From NCBI RefSeq assembly GCF_015477355.1, contig NZ_JADLRJ010000001.1, forward strand, positions 992,001-1,056,000: a DNA stretch of 64,000 nt. The letters are read 5' to 3'. The notes beneath the pieces were generated by a model. That model saw only the letters and a program-made list of their open reading frames with translations. It searched no databases and was not told the origin of the DNA. The position numbers and the translations under genes were made by a program. This document shows, piece by piece, positions 1 to 9,476 of this stretch. Within the stretch, counting starts at the first letter, position 1; each line of letters opens with the position of its first letter. Source of the stretch: Nocardia blacklockiae. Its GTDB lineage: Bacteria > Actinomycetota > Actinomycetes > Mycobacteriales > Mycobacteriaceae.

Positions 1-850
<850 letters not shown>

Positions 851-963
851 GAATTCGAGCGTGCCGGTGGCCGATTGCACCGGACTTGCGCGCGCCTTGC
901 GTGCCGTATGCGCTACCGTTTGGCCGACTCCACCCGAGCAGTATCCGGCGAAAGGCGGACGCG

Positions 964-1773
964 ATGACCGGGCCGTCTCCCTACGATGACTACGACCGGA
1001 CGCCGCTGGCCGAGCGGTACGCCGATACGCAACCGGTCGAGGTCGGCGGCGCCCTGGCGTATCCGATGTACCGCGAGGCGCTGGGCCCGGACCCGACCCT
1101 CGTGACCCTCACCCTGCACGCCACCGCACCCCCGCCGGGCCTGCTGGGGCTGGGCATGGGCCTGTCGGTGCTGGGCGGGCATGTCGTGTTGCAGGGCAGG
1201 CGATTACACGGTGTCGACGTGTGGCCCGACGCCATGGCGAACGGGGCGTGCCTGGAGGTGTGCGCCGCCGGTCCGGACGCCTGGATCACGGTGACCCCGG
1301 TGTGGATGGACGCGGCCGGGGCCACTCGGTCGTGGACCGGCAACTACGGCGTGGTGATCGACCGCGCGGAGAACGGTCACCCGCTGCTGCGCTGTAGCGG
1401 CGGCATCGGCCCGCCGGACTTCCGCGAACTGGTGGTGGAGGTCCACACGGTGCCCGCGCCGACGGACCAGAGCCGCTACCGCACCGCCCTCTACGATCTC
1501 GCGGTCGCGATGCACGGCCGCGGCGACGTCGAGCAGGCCTGCGCGCTGTGGAGTCAGGCGGCGGGTTTCGGCCACGCCGGCGCGGCCTACGACCTCGGCG
1601 TGGTCCGGTTCCGCCGCGGCGAGTTCAGCGACGCCGAACGCTGGTGGCGCGCCGCGGCCGACCACGGCGACGTCCGGGCCATGGCCGGCCTCGCCGAAGT
1701 GCTGGAGCGCCAAGGCAATACGGCCGAAGCGCAGCGTTGGCGCGCCGGGGCCGCGGGCTTCCCTCCGGCGTAG
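964..1773 (+). CDS. SEL1/TPR-like repeat protein
   Basis: 269-aa protein starting at ATG 964 with AAAGGCGG upstream; an in-frame start at 886 would reach back towards the divergent monooxygenase and has no better ribosome site. The N-terminal 170 residues match no family I recognise. Residues about 175-265 hold two or three helical repeats with the A-x-x-L-G pattern of SEL1-like repeats (YDLGVVRFRRGEFSDAERWW is one), which usually mediate protein contacts. There is no signal peptide. Function unknown. Confidence 0.75.
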   Translation: MTGPSPYDDYDRTPLAERYADTQPVEVGGALAYPMYREALGPDPTLVTLTLHATAPPPGLLGLGMGLSVLGGHVVLQGRRLHGVDVWPDAMANGACLEVCAAGPDAWITVTPVWMDAAGATRSWTGNYGVVIDRAENGHPLLRCSGGIGPPDFRELVVEVHTVPAPTDQSRYRTALYDLAVAMHGRGDVEQACALWSQAAGFGHAGAAYDLGVVRFRRGEFSDAERWWRAAADHGDVRAMAGLAEVLERQGNTAEAQRWRAGAAGFPPA

Positions 1774-2514
1774 TCACGCGGTGTGCAGCGCGGGCAGCGG
1801 CCCGAGCAGCAGGCTGCCGCCGGCGATGAGGGCGGCCAGGCAGGCGGCGGCGAACACCAGCACCCACAGCAGCGAGGGCAGCCGGGTGAGGTGGGCGAGC
1901 TGATCGGCGTCCGAGCCGTCGCCGCGCACGCGCACCCGCTGCAGTTCCGCCACCGCGCGCAAGCCGCCGAACAGCAGGAACCACGCCACCGCGCACCCGA
2001 ATACGCCCTGCCACACCACGGTCCCGTACCAGGACACCGCCAGCGTGACCGCCCCGGTGACCACGACCGCGAGGAAGCCGAACAGGTTCCGGATCACCAG
2101 CAGCAGCACCACGAGCGCGGCCACCACCAGCCACAGCATCAAGGTCAACCGGCCCATCCCGAGCAGCGCGGCGCAGCCCAGCCCGACCAGCGAGGGGGCC
2201 GGATAACCCGCCATGGTCGTGAGAATCATGCCCAGCCCGTAGGGCTTTCCGCGCGACACCGTGACGCCCGAGGTGTCCGAGTGCAGTCGGATCCCGCGCA
2301 GCGTGCGCCCGGTCAGCACCGCGACCACCGCGTGCCCGACCTCGTGCGCGATGGTGACCACGGTGCGCAGCACCCGCCACACCGGCGGATACAGCACGAG
2401 CGCCAGTGCCGCGACCCCGGTCACGACCACGACCCACAGCGGCGGCTGCGGCGAGACCTCGCCCAGCCGATCCGTCACCGACGACACCGAACCGCTCAAC
2501 TCCGACAGATCCAC
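1774..2514 (-). CDS. M50B-like membrane metalloprotease
   Basis: 246-aa polytopic membrane protein. HEVGH at residues 57-61 is the zinc-binding HExxH motif of the M50 (site-2 protease) clan, placed in the first membrane segment as in the M50B-like family common in actinobacteria. Five or six further hydrophobic segments follow. Members cleave within or near the membrane, but this small version has no PDZ domain and its substrate is unknown. It is convergent with the SEL1 protein, the two stops lying side by side. Confidence 0.8.
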   Translation of the reverse strand: MDLSELSGSVSSVTDRLGEVSPQPPLWVVVVTGVAALALVLYPPVWRVLRTVVTIAHEVGHAVVAVLTGRTLRGIRLHSDTSGVTVSRGKPYGLGMILTTMAGYPAPSLVGLGCAALLGMGRLTLMLWLVVAALVVLLLVIRNLFGFLAVVVTGAVTLAVSWYGTVVWQGVFGCAVAWFLLFGGLRAVAELQRVRVRGDGSDADQLAHLTRLPSLLWVLVFAAACLAALIAGGSLLLGPLPALHTA

Positions 2515-2588
2515 CGCCGCAGACTAGCGGCGCACCGGTGCACCCGCACCCCCGGCCGGGGGAACCGCCGCGCCCCTCGTCACCGCGA

Positions 2589-3620
2589 TCAACCCCGCGT
2601 GAGCGCCTGCGTGGCCGGCTGGTCCTGCATGCTCTCGATGAACCAGTTCGGGTACACCGCGGCCGGGGGCATGGCGTCGCTGAGTTCGCCGACCTCGTCC
2701 GCGCTCAGCCGCACCTCGAGAGCGCCGAGATTGTCCTCGAGCTGACGCAGTTTCGAGGCGCCGAGCAGGATGCTGGTGACCGCGGGCTGTGCGAGCAGCC
2801 ACGCCAGCGCGACCTGGGCGACGCTCGCGTCGTGCTTGTCGGCGATCACCCGCATGCGGTCGACCAGCGCGAAGCCCTTGTCCTTGTCCAGCGGCAGGAT
2901 GTCGAATCCGGCCAGCCGGTTGTCCGGGTCGCTCAGCGACTCGCGGGTGTACTTGCCGCTGAGGAAACCCGAGGCCAGCGGGCTCCACACGGTCAGGCCC
3001 ATACCGTAGCGCCGCATCATCGGGATCACGTCGCGTTCGACGTCCCGCCCGACCAGCGAGTAATTCATCTGCCCGTGCGTGAACGCCGCGAAACCGTTGG
3101 CGCACTGGATCTCCGCGGCCGCCGCCACCTTCCACGCCGACCAGTTGGAGAAGCCGAGGTAGCGCGCCTTGCCCGATCGCACCACCTCGTCGAGCGCGGC
3201 CAGGGTCTCCTCCAGCGGCGTGAAGGGGTCCTCCTTGTGCGCGATGTAGACGTCCACCCAGTCGGTGCCCAGCCGCCGCAGGCTCTGGTCGATGGACCAC
3301 TGGATGTGCCGGCGCGACAACCCGGCCTGCGTCAGCGGCTCCCCCGTCCGGAATCCCACCTTGGTCGCGATCACGACGTCGTCGCGCCGCGACCGCAACG
3401 CCCGCCCGAGCAGGACCTCGGACTCGCCGCCCGCGTAGCCGTCGGCGGTGTCGAAGAAGTTGATCCCCGCCTCCAGCGCACGACCCACCAGTTCGTCCGC
3501 GAGCTCCGCCCCCACCTTGTAGACCGCACCGATATCACTGTTCCCGGCGGTGAAGGTCATGGCCCCGAAAGCCATGCGCGAGACGATCAAACCGGTGTTG
3601 CCGAGCGTACTGAACTCCAT
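2589..3620 (-). CDS. Aldo/keto reductase
   Basis: 343-aa NADPH-dependent aldo/keto reductase. The ATG at 3620 gives the family-typical N-terminus (MEFSTLGNTGL); the frame is open further upstream but looks non-coding. The catalytic tetrad is recognisable as Asp57, Tyr62, Lys87 and His128. Length and motifs fit the AKR11/12-like group that reduces small aldehydes and ketones. The physiological substrate is unknown. Confidence 0.88.
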   Translation of the reverse strand: MEFSTLGNTGLIVSRMAFGAMTFTAGNSDIGAVYKVGAELADELVGRALEAGINFFDTADGYAGGESEVLLGRALRSRRDDVVIATKVGFRTGEPLTQAGLSRRHIQWSIDQSLRRLGTDWVDVYIAHKEDPFTPLEETLAALDEVVRSGKARYLGFSNWSAWKVAAAAEIQCANGFAAFTHGQMNYSLVGRDVERDVIPMMRRYGMGLTVWSPLASGFLSGKYTRESLSDPDNRLAGFDILPLDKDKGFALVDRMRVIADKHDASVAQVALAWLLAQPAVTSILLGASKLRQLEDNLGALEVRLSADEVGELSDAMPPAAVYPNWFIESMQDQPATQALTRG

Positions 3621-3702
3621 GGGGGCAAACACTATCGGTGCCCCGCGCCCCGAACCAGCCATCCGGTGATCGCTGGTAGCGGAATCGCCGGGACCGACCC
3701 GC

Positions 3703-3918
3703 TCAGAACACGCACGACAGAGTCGACATCGTCGCACCCAGCAGCACGAGCGCCCCGGCCCCCGCGGCCAGCCTCCGTGCCACCGCGGCACCGTTCGCCT
3801 GCCGCAGCATCCGCACCCGCCGCACCGTCGCCGCCCGTGCCGAGCGCAGGCCCGCACTGCCGCGAAACCTGCGCCGCAGCACCGTGACCAGCGCGACGAC
3901 AGCCGCCGTGACCAACAT
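3703..3918 (-). CDS. Small hydrophobic hypothetical protein
   Basis: 71 residues from ATG 3918, beginning 12 bases after the stop of the upstream reductase, so probably its operon partner. It has a hydrophobic N-terminal helix, an Arg-rich middle and a second hydrophobic helix near the C-terminus (AGALVLLGATMSTL), suggesting a two-pass membrane protein with a positively charged loop. No family recognised. The ribosome site is weak (GGGGCGGC), so this may not be translated. Confidence 0.45.
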   Translation of the reverse strand: MLVTAAVVALVTVLRRRFRGSAGLRSARAATVRRVRMLRQANGAAVARRLAAGAGALVLLGATMSTLSCVF

Positions 3919-3929
3919 GGCCGCCGCCC

Positions 3930-4949
3930 CTACGCCGCAACGGCTTCGCGCCGCGGACCACCCCGCCGGGGCCGCCCGGGATCCGCCACGAGCCCGTAAT
4001 CGATCAAGCTCTCCGCCGTGTCGAACAGCGTGTCCGCCAACGGCCGCATCGCCCAACCGAGTTCGCGTCGCGCCTTGTCCGCGCTGACCCGCTCCCGCCG
4101 CCCCAGATACCGCGCGGCGGTCCGCGCGGAGTCGTCGAACCGGGCCACCAGCCGGATCAGCGGCCCGGGAATCGTGCGCGTCGCGACGCGATACCGGGCG
4201 GACAGCACCTGCGCCATCTGTTTCATCGAAACCTGTTCGCCCGCACAGATATAGCGATTCCCCGCCGCTTCCGGCACCGTCAGTGCCAGCCGGTGCGCGG
4301 CCGCCGCGTCCCGCACGTCGACGGTGGCGAATCCGATCGGCGGCACCCCCGGCATGGCCCCGGCCAGCAGCATCTGCACCGCCGCCACCGACGTCCCGAC
4401 CGACGGCTGCCGCACCGGACCGAGAATCATCCCGGGATTGATCGCGACCAGCTCGAATGCCGAAGTCTCGCGGACGAAGTCCCACGCCGCCCGCTCGGCG
4501 AGTGTCTTGCTCTTCTCGTAGGCGTCGCACGCCTCCACTCGCGACCAGTCGGCCTCGGTGCACACCCCTTCCGGATGCCCGACCCGCACCGCCGCGATCG
4601 AGGAGGTCAGCACGACACGCTCCATCGTGCCGCCCGCCGCCGCGGCGCGCAGCACCCGCAGCGTCCCGTCGACGGCCGGGCGCACCAGCTCGTCCTCGTG
4701 CTCGGGCGCGCCCGAAGGAAACGGCGACGCGGTGTGCACCACGTAACGGCAGCCCGCGACGGCTTCCGCCCAGCCGGCATCCCGGCCGAGCTCCGCCGCC
4801 ACGAGTTCCACCCCGGGCAGCCGCGCCGCCAGCTCGGTGGTCACCGTGCGGGCGGTGCCGCGCACCCGGTAGCCGTGCGCGAGCAGATCGCCCACGACAT
4901 GGCCTCCCAGATACCCCGAAACCCCGGTCACCAGAACAAGATCCGGCAT
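3930..4949 (-). CDS. NAD(P)-dependent epimerase/dihydroflavonol-reductase-like SDR
   Basis: 339-aa extended short-chain dehydrogenase. The nucleotide-binding motif TGVSGYLG spans residues 8-15 and the catalytic YEKSK pair is Tyr144/Lys148. The family reduces a keto group, often on aldehydes or flavonoid-like compounds. It faces a TetR gene, and the intergenic region holds a 39-bp palindrome, so TetR control is likely. Confidence 0.88.
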   Translation of the reverse strand: MPDLVLVTGVSGYLGGHVVGDLLAHGYRVRGTARTVTTELAARLPGVELVAAELGRDAGWAEAVAGCRYVVHTASPFPSGAPEHEDELVRPAVDGTLRVLRAAAAGGTMERVVLTSSIAAVRVGHPEGVCTEADWSRVEACDAYEKSKTLAERAAWDFVRETSAFELVAINPGMILGPVRQPSVGTSVAAVQMLLAGAMPGVPPIGFATVDVRDAAAAHRLALTVPEAAGNRYICAGEQVSMKQMAQVLSARYRVATRTIPGPLIRLVARFDDSARTAARYLGRRERVSADKARRELGWAMRPLADTLFDTAESLIDYGLVADPGRPRRGGPRREAVAA

Positions 4950-4958
4950 GACGACTCC

Positions 4959-4997
4959 AATCTAAGCAGTGTTCAGAATGTAATCACTGTATAGATT
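4959..4997. promoter_or_regulatory. Long imperfect palindrome, probable TetR operator
   Basis: AATCTAAGCAGTG (4959-4971) and CACTGTATAGATT (4985-4997) are inverted copies matching at 11 of 13 positions around a 13-nt centre. The site sits between the divergent SDR reductase (start 4949) and TetR gene (start 5035), where it could control both. Confidence 0.6.
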
Positions 4998-5034
4998 GCG
5001 CGAACCCCCGCTGTCAACCCCGTACGCTCGGCAC

Positions 5035-5661
5035 ATGCCGCCGACCAAGGACCGCTACCACCACGGAGCGCTGCGCGAGGAGCTGCTGCGCGCCTGCCTG
5101 CAGCTGATCGCCACCGAAGGCCTGGCGGCGGTAAGCCTGCGCCGGGTGGCGCGCGAGGCGGGGGTCAGCCCCGGCGCGCCGTACCACCATTTCGCCGACC
5201 GTGCCGCGCTGCTGGCCGCCCTGTCGGCACAAGGCTTCGAGGCGCTCACCGCGCGCCTGACCGCCGCCCGCGACAGCGCCGCCTCCCCCGTCGACAGCCT
5301 CACCGCCCTGGCCGACGCCTACGTGCGCTTCGCCGAGGAACAGCCCGCCTACTTCCGGCTGATGTTCCGCCCGGAACTGGTGCAGCCGGAGAAGAGCCCC
5401 GAGGCCCGCGCCGCCGGGGACGCCGCCTTCACGGTGCTCGCCGAGGCCATCGCCGAGATCGTGCGAGACGGCGCGCTCCCGGCCGCCGAGGCCGACGCGG
5501 TCGCCGTCGCGGTGTGGAGCATGGCGCACGGCCTGGCGTCGTTGTCCCTCGACGGCCAACTCACCAAGCGCGCGACCCAACTCGGCACCACGGCCCCGGA
5601 TCTCGGCAGCCGGATCACCCGGATGTTCGGCGAGCTGCTGGCCGCGCGAGCAGGGCACTGA
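5035..5661 (+). CDS. TetR/AcrR family transcriptional regulator
   Basis: 208 residues from ATG 5035; an in-frame upstream codon at 4996 would put the start inside the operator palindrome, so 5035 is preferred. Residues 5-60 form the TetR helix-turn-helix (LRRVAREAGVSPGAPYHHFADR) and the rest is an all-helical ligand domain. It probably represses itself and the divergent reductase. Ligand unknown. Confidence 0.88.
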   Translation: MPPTKDRYHHGALREELLRACLQLIATEGLAAVSLRRVAREAGVSPGAPYHHFADRAALLAALSAQGFEALTARLTAARDSAASPVDSLTALADAYVRFAEEQPAYFRLMFRPELVQPEKSPEARAAGDAAFTVLAEAIAEIVRDGALPAAEADAVAVAVWSMAHGLASLSLDGQLTKRATQLGTTAPDLGSRITRMFGELLAARAGH

Positions 5662-5783
5662 CATCCGCCGACCCGCGTATTTCCCCGCCCTGGGTTGCCG
5701 GGCGGAAATCGGGATACCTCTAGGCTGACCGGAGAATTCCACCGGCCGGGACATTCCCGGCACGACTCCCGAGGAGAAGCCAG

Positions 5784-6104
5784 ATGAAATCCCCGCGCTG
5801 GTCCGTCGCAGCCGCCGCCGGATTGGCCGTCGCCGCAGCGCTTCTCACCGGGTGCAGCGATGTCGAGAAGGCCCTCAACAAGGGCGGCGACACGCCGTGC
5901 AGCGATTACGTGAAGCAGGATCAGGACACCAAGCGCACCACCGTCACGAAATTCGTCAAGCAGCAGACCGGCGACGACCACGAGCCCTCGGGCACGCAGG
6001 TGGACCTGACGATGGCCGCGGTGGAATTCCTGTGCGGCAACCAGCGCAACGGCGACACCCCCATCAAGAACGCCGATGTGGGAGGCATCTTCTTCAACAA
6101 GTAG
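5784..6104 (+). CDS. Small secreted lipoprotein
   Basis: 106 residues with GAGGAG ahead of ATG 5784. A short Lys/Arg n-region, hydrophobic core and lipobox LLTGC put the lipidated cysteine at residue 24. The mature domain has two further cysteines (in TPCSDY and EFLCGN) that could form a disulfide, and is rich in Lys, Asp and Thr. It loosely resembles small HdeA-like actinobacterial exported proteins, but that is only an impression. A TAGGCT -10-like element lies about 60 bases upstream. Confidence 0.8.
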   Translation: MKSPRWSVAAAAGLAVAAALLTGCSDVEKALNKGGDTPCSDYVKQDQDTKRTTVTKFVKQQTGDDHEPSGTQVDLTMAAVEFLCGNQRNGDTPIKNADVGGIFFNK

Positions 6105-6191
6105 GGCGTCCGGGACGCGAAAGTCCCCGCGCGCCATCCCCGGGTACGCAATCATGAGAGCGCAGGCACTTCTCCCGGATGCGAGGTCGCG

Positions 6192-7406
6192 ATGCCCCAG
6201 CTGCGCACTCTGTCCCAGCGGCGTGCCGTGCTGGAGCGGGAGTGGGCGCGCTGGGCGTCGGCCCACACCGCGCCGGCGGGGCGGACGGTGTTGCGCAGCG
6301 AGGTCGTGCAGTCCTGGCGGCGTTCGCTGCCCACCGTCGACCCCGACTGCCGCGCCGCCCCCGCCGACGACTCCGAACTCGGCTCCCGCTGGTCGCGGTC
6401 GCCGCTGCGCATCCCGGTCACCGAGCTGGCCGGCGAATTGCACAGCATCGCCGACGATTCCGGATTCGTCGCCGCGGTCACCGACGAGCGCGGCACCATC
6501 CTGTGGTCCTGCGGCGGCCGGCTGATGCGCCGCCGCGCCGAACAGGTCAACTTCGCGCCCGGCGGCCGCTGGGACGAAACCCACATGGGCACCAACGCGT
6601 TGTCGCTCGCGCTGCGCACCGGCGAGCCCAGCGTCGTGTTCTCCGCCGAGCACCTGGTGGCCGCCCTGCACGGCTGGGTCTGCTACTGCGCGCCCATCCA
6701 CGCGCCCGACGGCCGCCGGCTCGGCGTGCTCGACCTGTCCACCACCTGGGATCGCTCGCACCCGCTCGCCCTGTCGACGGTGCGGGCGCTGGTGTCGGCG
6801 ATCGAATCGCGACTGCCCGCCGAGGACGCGCCCGCCGAGCCCGCCGCGATCCGCCTGCGATGCCTCGGCGACGCGGTGCTGACTCGCTCCGGCACGCCGA
6901 TCCGGTTGCGGCCCAGGCAGATCGAGATCCTGGCGCTGCTCGCCCTGGAACCCGACGGCTACACCCCCCAGCGCCTGCACGCGGCCGTATACGGCGACCG
7001 CCCGGTGTCGGCATCGACGCTCAAAGCCGACGTCTCACACCTGCGCAACGCCACCGGGGGCGACATCACCAGCCGCCGTTACATGCTGGCCCGGCCGATC
7101 GCGTGCGACGCGGTGGATCTGCTCGACGCGGTCGCCGCCGGGGACGTCGCCACCGCGCTGCGCCTGTACCGGGGCCCGCTGCTGCCCGGCTCGGACACCC
7201 CCGGCATCGCGCAGTGGCGCGAGTACCTCGACGTCAGCGTGCGCACGGCCGTCCTGAACAGCGAATCACCCACGCACGCGGTCGAATTCGGCGCGCGCCG
7301 CCCCGACGACGCGCAGATCCACGAACACGCGCTGCGCCTGCTGCCGCCCGGCGACCCCCGCCGCGCCCTCGTCACCGCCCGGCTGCACGCCGCGCTGCGC
7401 GGCTGA
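6192..7406 (+). CDS. GAF-domain regulator with C-terminal winged helix (AcoR-like sensor)
   Basis: 404 aa. Residues about 30-210 resemble the GAF sensor region of AcoR-type activators (SGFVAAVTDERG; GTNALSLALRTGEP). The C-terminus from about 220 has an OmpR/SARP-like winged helix instead of a sigma-54 AAA+ domain. In actinobacteria such proteins often stand beside aldehyde dehydrogenase plus DUF779, exactly as here, so it likely senses an alcohol or aldehyde and activates the next two genes. Confidence 0.8.
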   Translation: MPQLRTLSQRRAVLEREWARWASAHTAPAGRTVLRSEVVQSWRRSLPTVDPDCRAAPADDSELGSRWSRSPLRIPVTELAGELHSIADDSGFVAAVTDERGTILWSCGGRLMRRRAEQVNFAPGGRWDETHMGTNALSLALRTGEPSVVFSAEHLVAALHGWVCYCAPIHAPDGRRLGVLDLSTTWDRSHPLALSTVRALVSAIESRLPAEDAPAEPAAIRLRCLGDAVLTRSGTPIRLRPRQIEILALLALEPDGYTPQRLHAAVYGDRPVSASTLKADVSHLRNATGGDITSRRYMLARPIACDAVDLLDAVAAGDVATALRLYRGPLLPGSDTPGIAQWREYLDVSVRTAVLNSESPTHAVEFGARRPDDAQIHEHALRLLPPGDPRRALVTARLHAALRG

Positions 7407-7497
7407 TCCGCCGACCGCCCGCCGCCAACCTCCCGCCAACCGGCTCGTCTCATAGTTGCCGCGTCACCACGGTCAGGTAGCACAGGAAGCGAGCATC

Positions 7498-9015
7498 ATG
7501 ATCTACGCCAAGCCCGGCACCGACGGCAGCATCGTCGACTTCGCGCGGCGCTACGACAATTTCATCGGCGGCGACTGGAAGGCTCCGGTCGAGGGCCGCT
7601 ACTTCGAGAATCCCTCGCCCGTCGACGGCGAGACCTTCTGCGAGGTGGCCCGATCCACGGCCGCCGACATCGACCTGGCCCTGGACGCCGCGCACGCCGC
7701 CGCCGACAGCTGGGGCGCGACCTCCACGACCGACCGCGCCAATCTGCTCAACAAGATCGCCGACCGCATCGAGGCCGACCTCGAGCGGCTGGCCGTCGCC
7801 GAGACCTGGGAGAACGGCAAGGCGGTCCGCGAGACCCTGGCCGCCGACCTCCCGTTGACCGTCGACCATTTCCGCTACTTCGCCGGCGTCATCCGCGCGC
7901 AGGAGGGCAGCCTGTCGGAGGTCGACGCCGACACCGTGGCCTACCACTTCCACGAGCCGCTGGGCGTGGTCGGCCAGATCATCCCGTGGAACTTTCCGAT
8001 CCTGATGGCCGCCTGGAAGCTCGCGCCCGCGCTGGCGGCGGGCAACTGCGTGGTGATCAAGCCGGCCGAGCAGACCCCGGTGTCGCTGTTGCTGGTCATC
8101 GAGCTGATCGCGGACCTGCTGCCGCCGGGAGTCGTCAACGTGGTCAACGGTTTCGGCGTGGAGGCCGGCAAGCCGCTGGCGTCCAGCGCGCGGGTGGCGA
8201 AGGTGGCGTTCACCGGCGAGACCACCACCGGCCGGCTGATCATGCAGTACGCCAGCGAGAACATCATCCCGGTCACGCTGGAACTGGGCGGCAAGAGCCC
8301 CAACATCTTCCTGCCCGACGTCACCGCCGCCGACGACGACTTCCTCGACAAGGCGGTCGAGGGTTTCGTGATGTTCGCGCTGAATCAGGGCGAGGTGTGC
8401 ACCTGCCCGTCGCGGGCGCTGGTGCACTCGTCGATCTACGACGAGTTCATGGCCCGCTGCGTGGAGCGCACCCGGAACATCAAGGGCGGCAACCCGCTCG
8501 ACGACAGCACCATGATCGGCGCGCAGGCCAGCAACGACCAGTACGAGAAGATCCTGTCCTACATCGACATCGGCCGCAAGGAGGGCGCGAACGTCCTTAC
8601 CGGCGGCGAGGCGCGCAAGGTCGACGGCTACCCGAACGGCTACTACATCGAGCCCACCATCTTCGAGGGACGCAACGACATGCGCATCTTCCAGGAGGAG
8701 ATCTTCGGCCCGGTGGTGTCGGTGACGACGTTCGACTCCGTCCCGCAGGCGCTCGAGATCGCCAACGACACCCTCTACGGCCTGGGCGCGGGCCTGTGGA
8801 CCCGCGACATGAACACCGCCTACCGGATGGGCCGCGCCATCAAAGCCGGCCGGGTGTGGACCAACTGCTACCACGCCTATCCCGCGCACGCCGCGTTCGG
8901 CGGGTACAAGAAGTCCGGCATCGGGCGGGAGAATCACAAGATGATGCTCGACCACTACCAGAACACGAAGAACCTACTGGTCAGCTACTCGCCCAAGAAG
9001 CTCGGGTTCTTCTGA
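7498..9015 (+). CDS. NAD-dependent aldehyde dehydrogenase (acetaldehyde type)
   Basis: 505 residues from ATG 7498, the usual family N-terminus. Catalytic Glu262 lies in ELGGKSPN and the nucleophilic Cys301 in GEVCTC; PWNFP is the Asn oxyanion motif. The protein matches the acetaldehyde dehydrogenase II/ExaC group that oxidises short aldehydes to acids. It follows a GAF regulator and overlaps the DUF779 gene by one base (TGATG), indicating a coupled operon. Confidence 0.93.
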   Translation: MIYAKPGTDGSIVDFARRYDNFIGGDWKAPVEGRYFENPSPVDGETFCEVARSTAADIDLALDAAHAAADSWGATSTTDRANLLNKIADRIEADLERLAVAETWENGKAVRETLAADLPLTVDHFRYFAGVIRAQEGSLSEVDADTVAYHFHEPLGVVGQIIPWNFPILMAAWKLAPALAAGNCVVIKPAEQTPVSLLLVIELIADLLPPGVVNVVNGFGVEAGKPLASSARVAKVAFTGETTTGRLIMQYASENIIPVTLELGGKSPNIFLPDVTAADDDFLDKAVEGFVMFALNQGEVCTCPSRALVHSSIYDEFMARCVERTRNIKGGNPLDDSTMIGAQASNDQYEKILSYIDIGRKEGANVLTGGEARKVDGYPNGYYIEPTIFEGRNDMRIFQEEIFGPVVSVTTFDSVPQALEIANDTLYGLGAGLWTRDMNTAYRMGRAIKAGRVWTNCYHAYPAHAAFGGYKKSGIGRENHKMMLDHYQNTKNLLVSYSPKKLGFF

Positions 9016-9416
9016 TGGCCGCCGTCCCGGCCCGCATCGACATCACCGAGGCGGCGGCGCGGCTGCTCGCCGAGCTGGTGGAGCGGCACGGGCCGGTGAT
9101 GTTCCACCAGTCCGGCGGCTGCTGCGACGGCAGTTCCCCGATGTGCTACCCGCGCAACGAGTTCCGGGTGGGCGCCGCCGACGTGCTGCTGGGCCGGCTG
9201 CCGGGCGACACCCCGTTCTGGATGAGCGCGGACCAGTTCGAGTACTGGCGCCACACCCACCTCACCGTGGACGTGGTGCCCGGCCGCGGCAGCGGGTTCT
9301 CGCTGGAGGCGCCCGAGGGCGTGCGGTTCCTCATCCGCTCCCGGCTGCTGTCGGACGCGGAGGTCGAGGCGCTCGACGCCGACCCGCCGCGCACGGGCGC
9401 CGACCTGGGCGCCTGA
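9015..9416 (+). CDS. DUF779 protein, partner of aldehyde dehydrogenase
   Basis: 133 aa. The Cys-rich GGCCDGSSPMCY segment near residues 37-48 and the conserved FHQSGG stretch identify DUF779, nearly always next to ExaC-like aldehyde dehydrogenases. Its biochemical role is not established; the clustered cysteines suggest metal binding or a redox role. Its start overlaps the dehydrogenase stop, so synthesis is probably coupled. Confidence 0.88.
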   Translation: MAAVPARIDITEAAARLLAELVERHGPVMFHQSGGCCDGSSPMCYPRNEFRVGAADVLLGRLPGDTPFWMSADQFEYWRHTHLTVDVVPGRGSGFSLEAPEGVRFLIRSRLLSDAEVEALDADPPRTGADLGA

Positions 9417-9476
9417 CGACGAACGACGCCGGTCGGTGGCCGGGTAACACCGCGCCCGCACCACGAACCACGCCGG

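Noticed and set aside
9417-9476. Short repeated ACGCCGGTC between convergent genes as terminator
   Set aside because: The copies are direct, not inverted, and cannot form a stem.
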